Shown one piece after another: positions 43,420 through 55,365 of a stretch of 64,000 bases of DNA (position 1 is the first letter of the stretch; each line of letters opens with the position of its first letter). Under the pieces are notes generated by a model. The model was not told where the DNA came from. It ran no database searches and saw only the letters and a program-made list of their open reading frames with translations. The position numbers and the translations under genes were made by a program. Origin of the DNA: Agrocybe praecox (Eukaryota; Basidiomycota; Agaricomycetes; Agaricales; Agrocybaceae); the NCBI GenBank assembly GCA_964017145.1, contig OZ024842.1, forward strand, positions 868,001-932,000. Direction: 5' to 3'.

Positions 43420-46400
43420 ATGGTGGGCATCGGAAGCACTTTGTCTATGCGCGCACAAACGAGTTTGGCTGTCCATAAGAAGCAGATGGTCTCGCGCTCA
43501 AACGTATTTGTCGGAGGAGGCAGTAAGCCCCTGGCCATAGATGCATTCACTCTGTACGACTATGTTGTGCACCCCGTAGAATTCGAGGCAAAAGCAGGAA
43601 TAAAATATGTTTATCATTCTTATTCAGATAAAGAAGACATGCAGATCACCCTCAAAGAGGACCCCAGTTGCATTGTAACCCAGATGCCCCTACACATTCT
43701 TGGACAGGCTACAACTCTTGCTGCTATTACAGCAATCACGAAGATTCACGGAATCACTTTCACCAAACGCGATAACAAGGCCAGTTGCGTGTCGCGGCTT
43801 CTTAGACACAACTGCGCGGAGTGCTTCTCTAACTACTCCATTTTTATCGAGCAAACAAGCAAATCCCAAAAAGCAAAAGGACGAATGCAGAAAATGAGGG
43901 TGTCAAAACCCGCGTCGACGGATAACATCGAGCAGTACGTGCACGTCGAGCGCCCGCAGAAGTCGTCCTTCCCACCCGCCCCTCCAAGCAGAGACCTGCT
44001 CCATAAGATTATATCAGGGTACTGCGACGCAATGTTGCCCTTAAATTTCGAAGAAACCGGATGTGCCGTATGCGGACAACTTACTCTTCTCAAAGACCTC
44101 AAGGAACTACCAGCAGACTCACTACTCGAGTTGTTGCGGTCGAAAAATACTACGAGAAAGGAGAGATTTAGTGAAAATGATCCCGTAGCGGAATTGGACG
44201 GACCTGTGCTTGCTCATGGATGCACCAAAGTTTGTGCGAGTTGTAATGTGTCACTTGCAAAAGGGCGTACGCCGGTCAAATCTCTTGCAAACGGGCTGTG
44301 GATTGGAGAGATACCTTCCGTTCTCCAGAATTTAACGTACGCCGAACAGCTCCTAATCGCCCGAGTAAGACACAATCAATCTCTGGTTCGCGTTTCATCT
44401 GGAAGGGCAAAAATGATAGCTAATTGTATAATGTTTGCGAATCCGACTGCCAAGGTATATAAGTGCCTACCTCCTAGCAAAGAAGAATTGAGCGAGATCC
44501 TGGCATTTGTGTACTTGGGTTGCGAGAAGCCGACTCAAGAAGATTTCAAGAGGACGCCCATGCTGGTTAGACGAAACAAGGTGGCAGCTGCATTAGAATG
44601 GTTGAAACTGAATCACTCCGACTATGTCGATCTCACGATATCTTTGGAAAATTTACAATCCTATCCTTTGGCTGGTGTCCCGGTGGTAGTTGACTACAGG
44701 CGACTTGAGACGGATAGTAACAAGATTGTGTCAGCCATGAGCAAGTTTGACGATGAACTTGAAGAAGGCACAACAGACGGACCCTGTCCGTTTACAGTCC
44801 ACGGCCTTACGGGAGAGGAGTATGACACTATCTCCATGGACGCACTGAAGGTTAGGGCCCTCAGACACCTGGAGAAAGGTGGTCTCGCTTTAGGCATTGG
44901 ACACGATAGCATGCCTCAGAATGGATACGAGAACCCGCAGCTGTATCCTCAGATGTTTCCATGGCTTTTTCCGTACGGGAAGGGCGGTGTAGGTCAGCAA
45001 ATTCACAAATCTAAGTTGTCGGAAGCAGAACATAAGAAGGTACTCTTGATGTACTTTGATAAGCGATTTCAGACTGACATGTATTTTCCGATGATAGCCT
45101 TCAATCAGGAGCAAATGAAGGCAGGAGCTACCGGAAGTTATCTTCTCGCAAAGCGGAAAAACTTCTCAGCAATATCTAAGCGCCTGATGCAGGTTGATCC
45201 TGGCACTCTAGACAGTTTATCAGAACGAATGTCGAATGGTGAACAGGTTGTCCCCAATACCGATGGAGAGAAAATGTGTTTCGGCATACTAAATGATTTG
45301 GACCACGTAGGAGGTCATGTCAAAGGTTCTATTACCAACAAAAAATACATGCGTAACGAAATATGGTCACTAGTGTCCTTTAAAGGTGCTCTGTCTTGGT
45401 TCATAACTCTGTCTCCGGCTGACAACAGACATCCGTTATGCTTATATCTCACGGACAGAGATATGGAGTTTAGGCCCGAGATCAGAAGTGCGAAGGAAAG
45501 GGACCTGCTTGTGTTGTCTAATCCCGTCGCTGCGACAAGGTTTTTTGATTACGTTGTGAAAATGACGATTAAACACGTACTGGGAGTGCAAGCAGACCAC
45601 GACGGTTTGTATGGTAAAACCTCAGCCTTTTATGGGACCGTCGAGCAACAAGGTAGACTCATGTTGCATCTTCACATGATGCTATGGGTGGATGGTGCTT
45701 TGTCGCCGCAGGAAATTAGAGACAAAATAATGAGTGGCGATTCTCCGTTTCAGAAGGCTCTCGTATCGTATTTGGAGAGTGCTCATGTAGGGGAATGTCA
45801 AACAGGGAGTCTGGATGAGGTCAGGTCAAGGCAACCGAGCACGAAACGACTAGGTACAGGTATTCATTCTGTCAACAGACCGAGTGATCCGTCAGACACG
45901 ACGGATGCGGACTACACCGACCCTACTCTTATCTTGCCCGCGGGTCCTCCAAATGTGTGTAGTGTGCATCCCAGTATAGAAGTAAATGCGACGTGCAACG
46001 AATGCACGGAATACAACAAGTGGTGGGAAAGATACAACTTAGAAGTAGACGACCTGCTGGTCCATTCCAATACTCACTCGTGTAGAGCATCCTGAGATTC
46101 TCGAAACGGAACAAAAGCTACAGAGTTAGACAAAAGCAAGGATGATCCGACTATTGTGTCGGACGCCGCTCCTATAGGCAAAGCATCGAGAAACAGTCCC
46201 AAAGGATGTCTGAAAGACGGCGTATGTATGGCAAGATTCCCTCGCGAAATTGTACCGGAAACCCGCGTCGACGAAAAGGACAGTCATATATTTATGAAGA
46301 AAATGGAGCCGATGATGAATACTTTTACGCCAGCCCTTACATATTTAATGCGATGTAACACAGATGTAAGCAGTTTGCTTTCAGGTACCTCCATCAAAGC

Positions 46401-49400
46401 TATTATTTCGTATGTTACTGATTATGTCACCAAACCTACTCTCAAAACTCATCAGATTTTTTCTTCAGCATATGATGTTTACAGCAAAAATTCCGAGCTG
46501 CTAGGACAAGATACCACAAACGGAGAGCCAGCAAGAAAACTCATCATGAAAATCGTCAATTCGCTCGCATCCAAAATGAAATTGGGTAGTCCGATGGCCT
46601 GTCTGTATCTGCTTAATAATCCTGACCATTACACGAGTCACGAATTTGTGCGGTTCTGGTGGAAAGGTTATGTGTTGCACGCCACATGATCGTTCGAAGA
46701 AAATCTCACTGATTGTAAGCAAAATATATCGCCTTGTCTGAACGCCATACTTCCCGACCTCTTCAAAACACCCTGTCGTGATGTTCCTGACGGTGATGCC
46801 GCTCTCAATGTTGATAGCACGTCGGGCGTGCTCGACAAGGATCTCTGTTGTGATGATGCGCATATGGACGCAGATGATGAGGCGGACGACTCCGACTGAG
46901 TTGTGCTTGGATTGGAGGAGGGAGAGTACGTCGGCAAGTCATTGATAGACGATTATATCTACAGACCTAAAGTATACGAGCGCATCAGTCTAGTGCAATG
47001 GATACAGAGTAATGTGAAAAGAAAGCGAACCAAAAAAGAGCAGGCAGCATTCCGCAGTGAGGTAGCTGACGGTTCCTTCATTGCAAAAGGGAAATTTCGT
47101 TCTTTCCTGCCCGATCATCCTTTGTATTATACGCACGAAGTATGGTGCGACTTGTAGGAGTTTGATCCAGATGACCAATACGTCCAAGGTCCTAAAGCAA
47201 ACTGGTATGATGTATTAGGGACTGGTGCAGAAAGGTGGATGAAACAGCAAAAGCAGGCTCATGACATTCTTAGGGAGTTCGGCTGGACTGCTGAGGGCGT
47301 GGACGCAGAGAAGGTTGATAAATGTCGGTTTGTTCCAGAAGTCGCACTGAGTGCAAACGGATGGAAAATGAAGATAAAGGAGACCAGGGACAAAGTGCTT
47401 GCAGAAAAACTAATGCATATAAAAAAATCTGCGCAGCATGTTAAAGGGAATACAGGTCAAAATACGAAGGGACACCATCAAGAGACAGAAGGCAGCGTCA
47501 GAATAGTGGACTCCGATTTTCTCAACTACCGATTTAAGGCGCAACAAAAGGAACACCAGGACATTACAGAGGAGGTATCTAACACTTTTAAACTTAACAA
47601 GGAGCAGGATAGGGCATTCAGAATTATAGCGAATCATGCGGCATCGGTGTGTCCTGACCAATTGAAGATGTATCTGGGTGGAATGGGAGGTACTGGGAAA
47701 ACGCAGGTTATCAAATCCGTAATCGAAATGTTCCGACACAAAGGGGAGTCCCACCGATTCATTGTGCTGGGACCCACAGGTACTTCTGCCGCCCTTTTAA
47801 ACGGTTCTACTTATCATTCGGCGCTAGGTATACATATTAAAGCAAAGAAGGAAGCTGGTATGTCAAAAAATAATGTAGATTCAATAAACGAGTTGAGGGA
47901 CAGGTTGGTGGGCATAGAGTACATATTCCTCGATGAGGTGTCCATGGTTAGCTGTCACGAGTTGTATGCCATTAGAGCTAAATTAGCAGAGCTAGCTAAC
48001 ATTCACGATAAACCGTTCAGAGGGATAAATGTTATATTTGCCGGCGATTTCGCCCAACTGCCGCCAGTGAGCGGACCGTATCTGTATAGTGGAGAAGTCG
48101 CTAGATCGCAGGCCCCGGGTATGGGAGTTAGAGAGCAGGAAAGTATGATTGGCAAAGTAATATGGCATCAGATAACTACGGCCGTAATCCTCAAAGAAAA
48201 CATGAGACAGCGAACGCAGACTCCAAAGGACGCCAAACTTAGAACTGCATTGGAAAACATGAGGTATGCCGCCTGTACTGCTGACAATATTACCTTTCTT
48301 AGATCGTTATGCGTAGGTCCTGGAACGGGAAGGCCCTCATTAAAAGATAAAAAATTTAGAAATGTGTCGATTATTACAGCATGGAACACTCAGAAGGATA
48401 AGATAAACGAACTCGGATGCGAACGCTTTGCAAGGGACACAGACCAATCTCTTGAACATTTCTACTCGTTAGATGCAACAGAAGACGACGCGGACGACAA
48501 CCCACGCAAACGCCGCTGCACGCGAAAAACGAAAAAAAGGGACAAGAAAATTGAACGAGCATGACAGAAAGGCTCTATGGGACTCCATACTGAGTACTAG
48601 TGATCATATAGCCGGAAAGTTGTCCTTATGTGTGGGATTGCCGGTGATGATCAGACACAATTATGCCACGGAGATTTGTATGACGAAAGGACAAGAGGGA
48701 TATGTGTGTGGATGGGACAGTTCTTTGGGACCGCACGGCAAGAAATGCCTAGAAACTCTGTACAGTGTCAGACTCTCTAATCCCCCTCATGACGTCAATG
48801 TGCCAGGACTTCCTACCAACGTTGTTCCGATACCGAAGGCAACTACCAAGGTGAAATGCATCATGCCAGACGATTCTGAGATAACGGTGAATAGGACGCA
48901 GGTCCTCGTACTGCCCAATTTTTCAATGACGGATTATTCCAGTCAGGGGAAAACACGTTTAGTGAACGTTATCGATCTTGGAAACTGCAGGACCCATCAA
49001 TCTTATTACACCTGCCTTTCGCGAGGCTCAAGCGCTGCTGATACCGCTATTGTTCAAGGATTCGATACTCATAAGATAACGAACGGGATCAGTGGTCATC
49101 TGAGGCAGGAATTCAGAGAGCTGCAAATGCTCAACGGTATAACTGAGATGAAGTATAATGGATCACTTCCAGACAGTGTGCGTGGCATTCTTAGATATCC
49201 GCTGATAAGGACATATCAAATGTGAAGAGGGGAAGCCTGTCAGCACAACGATTGGCATCAGGCTATGAGGTGGTCAGCCAGAGAGACAAGGATTCTAGCT
49301 GAAGATAACGTCGTATTCTGGGACGCTCAGCTGAACGAAGCGGCTGCTGGCACGCAGGTGGAGAGAACAAGGAAGTCCGTTAAGAAAGACAAAAAGCCTA

Positions 49401-50233
49401 CGCAGCAAGATGACATACCTGCTGCCAAAAAATTGAAGGGTTTGCAACCGTCGGTTCAGCGTTATAGGGAAGGTGTCGCCATACAGGGCATGATATGGGA
49501 TAATAACAATTTTAGTTGCGCGTATGACATGTCTTTCACGGTGTTTTATAACGTATGGAAAGAGAATAGCCTTAAGTGGTCAACGGAATTCAAGAAGTAC
49601 GGCCGGTATCTTGATATGCTGTCTACAGGCTTTTCAAGGGCAAGCACCGGGTACAGTACGCTGGAGAATGCAAGAGATACAGTCAGAAGACAGTTGATCG
49701 AAGACCACACTCCGTTGTCATTTCCCATGGGAGATAAAGGCACGGACATTAAGGAGTTAATGTATAGACTGCTCGACAAAGGTGCCTATGCCGAAACCAT
49801 TAAAAAATGCCACACATGTGGATACATCAGAGCGGGCGCTAATTATACCTTGTTTGGGACGCTTAACGAGTTGATGTACAACACTACTGGGAAGGAGTAT
49901 AATTGTAAGGAAGCTATTGGGATGCTAAAGGATAGACGTACAAGCTTGATATGCAGAAGGTGTGAGGAGACAGGGGTAGAGTCACTCCTACACGAGACCA
50001 CAAGTATTGATAGTGTTCCCAACTTGCTGATAATTTTTTCACCAGATGGCATGATGCGCCCTGAATTGGAGCTATGTATTACAACGATGACAGGAATTTG
50101 TACATTATACTTAGCCGGTGTCATATATGGTGACGGATCCCACTTCGTGTCCAGATACATAGATCAATCAGGTACGTATGGTATCACGACGGGATTACTA
50201 CTGGTAGAAACTGTACCGAGGAATACAGCGTGA
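43420..50233 (+). mobile_element. Helitron RepHel gene with Pif1-like helicase and probable cysteine-protease tail; decayed
   Basis: A rolling-circle transposon protein. The N-terminus has a CAVCG/CASC zinc-like region. The Rep domain follows with WFITLSPADNRHPLC, the HUH motif in LMLHLHMMLWVDG (about 45660-45700) and the two catalytic tyrosines in SYVTDYVTKPT (about 46408-46440). The Pif1-like SF1 helicase has Walker A GGMGGTGKTQV, the box IFLDEVSMV, AGDFAQLPPV, and later YSSQGKT and YYTCLSRG. The tail (49450-50233) reads DNNNFSCAYDMSF, then KCHTCG and ICRRCEETG, then GDGSHFVSRYID; this order (Cys box, two CxxC pairs, His box) resembles a C19/USP peptidase. In-frame stops: TGA 46093, TGA 46687, TGA 46897, TAG 47155 and TGA 49223. 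A frameshift lies near 48525-48545 in an A-rich run. It is nearly full length but dead. The ends (TC...CTRR) were not located. Confidence 0.92.
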
Positions 50234-50431
50234 CATTGGTATCTGATCTGTGATGGCTTGGGTCCTGTGATAATAAACAGATAGTATTTGCAATTTACAG
50301 AGTTCGGTAACCTAATTTGAAATCATACGAAACAAATGGATAATATGTAGTTAGGCTGGGACGGATAAAATCATTACGGACGCGTGTGTATCGGTGTAAA
50401 GGCCCAAGAATAGTGATCGCCGCCATTCTGA

Positions 50432-51643
50432 GTGCCGTATATAATCTCAGAGGACCAACGCAAGCATCAAATAGACAATACTCGGAAATCGACATGGAAA
50501 ACATATGTGAGTGATCAAATGACGATACTTATCAAACTTATGCAGGCTGACCTTCTGTTGGCAGCTGCCCACCTAATCATCAACAGCTTACGCAGGCGGG
50601 CTTACCCAGGATATACTTCGGATGAGTTGGACAGATTGTGTGAGATAATATGCTTACGCCGACAAGCTAATATGCTAACAAACAGCTCAGACCCTCTCAC
50701 GCACCTGAGCAAGCTGCGCGATGGGGGCAAGTACGGTATACACTCCGATATCATGGTCGACATCGCGATCAAAAAGACGGCGGATACGGCATTGGAATGC
50801 CTGGACACCATATCAAAACGTTTCGGTCTCGGGAAGGCGTCCACTTTGCTGTTCGTCCTGGAGGTAACATCGGCCATCATAGGGGGATCGGTGGCGCTGG
50901 CTCTCCTTCACCCAGGCATGTTCGAGCCCGGAGACATAGATTTCTACATGGGCAACACGGACAAGACCGACGTCCTCCTTCGTTTTCTTCGTTCGTGCAG
51001 CTACACTAAGAGCAAGATGAGCTCCAACGAGTACATCTCATTGGACTTCTTCTCCATCAGCACATACGTACGGACTACGCCTACTGGGACAACGACTGTT
51101 CAAGTTATTGTGGTTTACACCACGTTCCCCGAGCAGGCAATACTGGATTTTCATTCTATGCTCGTAATGAATTACATTGCTTCGTACGGACTAGTGTGTA
51201 TTTATCCGGCCATGACGCTTCTCAAGAAGGGTATGCGTATATCGTCTTATCCGCTTGCAGGAGCCGCGTTTAGCAAGTACGAGGCCAGGGGTTTTACATT
51301 CGATACGGTCCAGTGTAAGACATACGATGACGAAAGGTCCATAAACGATGGTCTCTGTGCATTCTTCCCATTTGGAAACATCACCTCTATTCCAGAAAAA
51401 GAAGTGAAATGGACTCTGGACCTGGAGGCGCAACCCATCAGATATAGTAAGTGGGTTCATCGTTTTTTGTTGATATTATTCCTTTTAATTTTCACTCACG
51501 CAATTAACACACAGTACTTGAACGAGGAAGATGATCCAGTGGCTTTTTACTCTGGATATTTATCGTATCAAACGTGCATTAGATACATTTATATACATGT
51601 CACAATATTTCTTAAACGAATATATTCTTACATAAAAACATAA
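50432..51643 (+). CDS. Nucleotidyltransferase-fold-like family protein, intact paralogue
   Basis: An uncharacterised mushroom family. The central block reads TSAIIGGSVALALLHPG and then PGDIDFYM, i.e. GGS followed by D-x-D, the layout of nucleotidyltransferase active sites. Next come VLLRFLRSCSYT, then FHSMLVMNYIASYGLVCIYP, the longest conserved strip of the family, and KYEARGFTF. An intron (51447-51513, gtaagt...cag) lies near the end. The start is uncertain: the frame opens at 50432, but MTILIKLMQADLL at about 50519 is an alternative. The gene begins 199 bp after the Helitron stop on the same strand, so it could be Helitron cargo or an independent neighbour. The paralogue at 9888-11677 has lost the GGS/DxD motif. 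The enzymatic role is inferred from the motif only. Confidence 0.6.
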   Translation: MPYIISEDQRKHQIDNTRKSTWKTYVSDQMTILIKLMQADLLLAAAHLIINSLRRRAYPGYTSDELDRLCEIICLRRQANMLTNSSDPLTHLSKLRDGGKYGIHSDIMVDIAIKKTADTALECLDTISKRFGLGKASTLLFVLEVTSAIIGGSVALALLHPGMFEPGDIDFYMGNTDKTDVLLRFLRSCSYTKSKMSSNEYISLDFFSISTYVRTTPTGTTTVQVIVVYTTFPEQAILDFHSMLVMNYIASYGLVCIYPAMTLLKKGMRISSYPLAGAAFSKYEARGFTFDTVQCKTYDDERSINDGLCAFFPFGNITSIPEKEVKWTLDLEAQPIRYSKWVHRFLLILFLLIFTHAINTQYLNEEDDPVAFYSGYLSYQTCIRYIYIHVTIFLKRIYSYIKT

Positions 51644-53436
51644 TATCTTCTTGCATAAAAACATAAAATATATCATATTCGACCAAGACATAAAAGACTT
51701 GTACATGCCATGTGCCACGATGGCCCTTACAACAAGTGAAGGTAAATGGTTAGCTGCCACAAATTTCATTGTGAATTAAATCCCATTGAAATGGTCTGGG
51801 GGCAGACTAAACAATGTATGTTCATCAACTTGCTTTGAAATCCATCTGAATCTATCATCATCTAATTTCAACAATTTCCTTCAAGTTTCCGAGAGTATGC
51901 TAATGGCAATTTGCAACAGCTGAGACACTAGTACCAGAGTGCTTAGATGTTGTCAGCAGTGAGCACAGCAAATATACGAGCCCATTTTGATACTGTTATC
52001 GTTACATGGATGCTTATCGGTCAGTTACTATGATTAAAGTTGTGACTTCTATTATCGCTCATTGTTATACTCAGGCATGGATTAAATATTAAGGCTGCAC
52101 TTAAGCAGGCAGCTTATGCTGTGAAGAGGTAGTCCTCCCATATGTGCATACCCGTGTAATCAAATTGCCTAATTAGGTAAACCCTAACCCAAAAAGCTTA
52201 TGCAATAAGGCTTGGGTTAGGGTTGTATCACTTTTTTGGGGGGCCGAAACATGAAAAGTTGTCTGATTGATCTGAAAAGCACACCATTCATTCCTTTCGC
52301 CTATCTAAGCCTATTCCAGGTGTTTTCGACCAAAAATATTTCCTTAAAAAAATGTAGTTCGACAATCAATATTTTTATGTGTTTACTGCCAAACCAGGGT
52401 ATGTGATGTCGTGATTGGCACTGTATGTTTGGCTTGCTGTGTTAACAGTAAGGTTCCCACTCCCCGAAAATACATATAAAAGGAAATAAAATGTTGACCA
52501 TCATGTAATCTTAAATCAGTATCACATGATTCCTTCCCTTTCTGGTCGCCTCAAAACCCATAATTCAGAAAATGTTGACCGTTTGTTTGCTTATATTTTG
52601 CTGCATCGTGTTCACTTCCAATCCTCTCTTACTTTTAAGTTTTCTTGAAGTCCTCTTACAAGCCTTATATACTATTTATTTATCTTTCCTTTGATTTGAG
52701 AATATTATTTGTCATCGGCAAAAACGCTCGTCACATATATCGCCATGTGACGTATGCAACATGGCCGATTTCATGTATTGGCATGTAAGTCCATTATATT
52801 TCATTTATTCTGGATATATTATGTGACAATTTTTACATGATATTATATGTGACCCGGAATATATATATGTAACTGCACGACATGTTTTCTCCATACAAGT
52901 TTACTATATATATTTTATTGTTCATATCAGATTAGGTAAGGCTCTTGTGTGATCGGCAAAATCCGGTCGTGGGCGGTGATTCGTGAACGAAGACTTTACG
53001 CGGTACACATGAAAAACTCTATACCCATACCCTAATCATACTTCAACATTCCACTTTAACCATACAACTGGACCATATCCTAGGTGCGGAATTGAAATAT
53101 GGATAATATCATCTTATCTGCAACTCAAAGCTGAATACAGGTGTATGAATCACACTCATTACGAGCGTAATGAGCACAACCATGTCCATGCCACCATCCC
53201 TACCGTACTCACAACCACCTCCTACGTAAATTACTTCCTAAAACCCAATCCCAATTGCAGTCCCGTGGCTGGTTGCGCACGTCTTTGTCTTTGTCTTCGT
53301 TAGATCGGAATGGTGGTGGGTCGTTGGGAGAGTTGAGAGAGAAAGCGAGTCGTCGGTATCTGGTGGGATCTCTGCATCGCAGCCCTCTCTATCCAAACTT
53401 TGCCCGCCTCCGCTGATACCCTCCCCGCCTCTTCCC
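51644..53436. other. Gene-poor AT-rich spacer
   Basis: No coding signal recognised. It contains the telomere-like inverted repeat at 52181-52223 and several TATATA runs (52785-52920). 53290-53436 is unrelated to the start of a normal GH7 gene, so the cellulase is broken at about 53437. Confidence 0.45.
52181..52223. repeat. Inverted repeat of telomere-like ACCCTAACCC/GGGTTAGGGT
   Basis: An 11-bp perfect arm ACCCTAACCCA (52181-52191) pairs with TGGGTTAGGGT (52213-52223), and the arms extend further with AGCTTAT/ATAAG. The arm contains less than two full TTAGGG units. Confidence 0.75.
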
Positions 53437-54853
53437 GTGCAGCCCAGGACATTATTCCTGCGCCCTCAACGGTGCCGACTACTCTGGTACATACAGTATC
53501 ACCACCAGCGAAAACGCACTCACCCTCAAGTTCGTCACCAACGGGCAACAGAAGAACATTGGTTCCCGTGTCTACATGATGGCCAGCGACACCTCCTACC
53601 AGATATTCAAGCTCCTCAACCAGGAATGCACTTTCGACGTTGACGTTCCAAACCTTCCATGTGATCTTAACGGCACTCTTTACTTCTCTCAGATGGACAC
53701 TGGTAGTGGCATGTCCCGATTCCCCACCAACAAGGCTGGTGCTAAATACGGGATTGGTTACTGTGACTCCCAATGTCCACAAGTCATCAAGTTCATTAAC
53801 GGTGTTGTAAGTAATATATATTATTGTAAAATATATTCTAGATTGACTCAATTTCTAGGCCAATTCTGACGGCTGGACACCATCCTCCGCCGACATGAAT
53901 GCAGGAACTGGTAACTACAGTACTTACTGCCACAAGATAGATGTCTGGGAGGCCAACAATAATGCAGCTGCCTTCGCTCCTCATCCATGTACGGTCAACC
54001 AACAGACTTGGTGCAAAGGCGATGCTTGCGGTACCGCTGATCAATATGCCAGTGTTTGCAATCCCAATATTGCGACTTCAACTCCTTCCGCATGGGTGAC
54101 AAGACCTTCTACGGCGAGGCCATGACTGTCGACACTTCCCAGAGGTTCACAATCGTCACCCAATTCATCACCGACGACAGTACGGCTATCAGCACCCTCA
54201 GCAAATCCGCCGCATCTACATCAAAAACGGCAAGGTTATCCATAACTTCAACATGAACATCCCAGGAATCGACTTCACCGTCAACTCAACCACGCAGGAC
54301 TTCTGCGACTAACAAAAGGCAGCTTTCGGCGACACCACCAGCTTCCAGAACAAGGGTGGCCTTGCTGGAATTTCCAAGAGTATAGCCGACGGAATCGCTC
54401 TTGTCCTCTCCATCTGGGATGACCACGCCGTCCACATGCTCTGGCTCGAGAGTAACTACCCCACTACTGCTGACCCAAGCACCCCTAGTGTCGCTCGTGG
54501 TACCTACTCCACCGACTCTGGAAAGCCCACCGATATCGAGACTAGTGAGGCCAGCGCTCCAGTCACCTACTCCAACAGCCGCTTCGGTGACATCAACTCG
54601 ATCTTCTCGTCCACTGGTGGGGGTTCCGCCAACTTAACTACCACCACAGGAGGTTCGCCCACTACCACGAGTGGAGGTGCCCTCGCTGCTACCCAGACCA
54701 AGTACGTTTAATGGTAAGTTGGATTTTCTAGGTTTGAAATTGGCATAGGGTCTAATTATAATTCTAGTGATAGAAAAGGCTGGGCTAGTCCTACGGCCTC
54801 CTGCTAGACCTCGAACCTATACTACAGCCAATGCCTGTAGATATGGGCGCTTA
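53437..54853 (+). pseudogene. GH7 cellobiohydrolase (Cel7A type) with CBM1, dead
   Basis: GH7 enzymes release cellobiose from crystalline cellulose and are secreted. Recognised: [60 protein letters not shown] and [19 protein letters not shown]. After a frameshift near 54058 come [28 protein letters not shown] and LVLSIWDDHAVHMLWL. A Thr/Gly-rich linker and a CBM1 remnant (KGWASPTASC...YYSQCL, about 54775-54853) end it. Defects: the signal peptide and first ~90 residues are missing. The usual E-x-D-x-x-E catalytic box reads K-I-D-V-W-E (53932-53950), so the nucleophile is lost. Stops are TAA 54310-54312, TAA just before the linker intron (54710-54712) and TAG in the CBM. The intron at 53808-53858 is retained. 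Confidence 0.9.
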
Positions 54854-55365
54854 ATAATAACATTACCAGTAAATTTGTTACTTACCTACACAATATGATG
54901 CCGTATACCCCTGAAATCATACTGGATTTGTAGTAGTATTAAATATATAAGGTTTAAGAGAACAGAGTCGATAGTCAAGCACTTACCATCAAACACGCAT
55001 TCGATTGCATCAATCTGAAAGTAGGACATTGTCAATGGTCATCATGACGCTTTCAGAATATTTTTGTTCTTCTTTGTATTGGACTCCCTACTTCAAAAAA
55101 CAAAATTTCCGTGTATATACTAACTAACACAACTTGTTCGCAGAATTTCAGCGTAATTTACTTAGTACAGACAGTTTGTGCGGCTGTCAACTCCCCGCAG
55201 CGGCAGTGCAGCCAGCTAATTGTAGTATCATGTGACACATCGCAACGCGTCAATCCTTTTATATATGCATTATGTAAATAATCTAACTTTGGAAGTCACA
55301 TTATCTATTTTTTCCCAATTTTTGCCTTAACGTCTATCCTTTCCTCCTTTGTGTATTACCACCAC
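54854..55365. other. Spacer before the DDE transposase
   Basis: No gene. TTTGTGCGGCTGTCAACTCCCC near 55168-55190 resembles, in reverse, the sequence near 57795-57830 after the transposase, a possible but weak terminal inverted repeat. Confidence 0.35.

Noticed and set aside
48473..48564. Separate short gene between the helicase parts
   Set aside because: It is the overlap of two frames around an indel in the Helitron helicase.
53300..53851. A 183-residue minus-strand open frame
   Set aside because: It is the complement of GH7-coding sequence; the plus-strand reading matches the family residue by residue.
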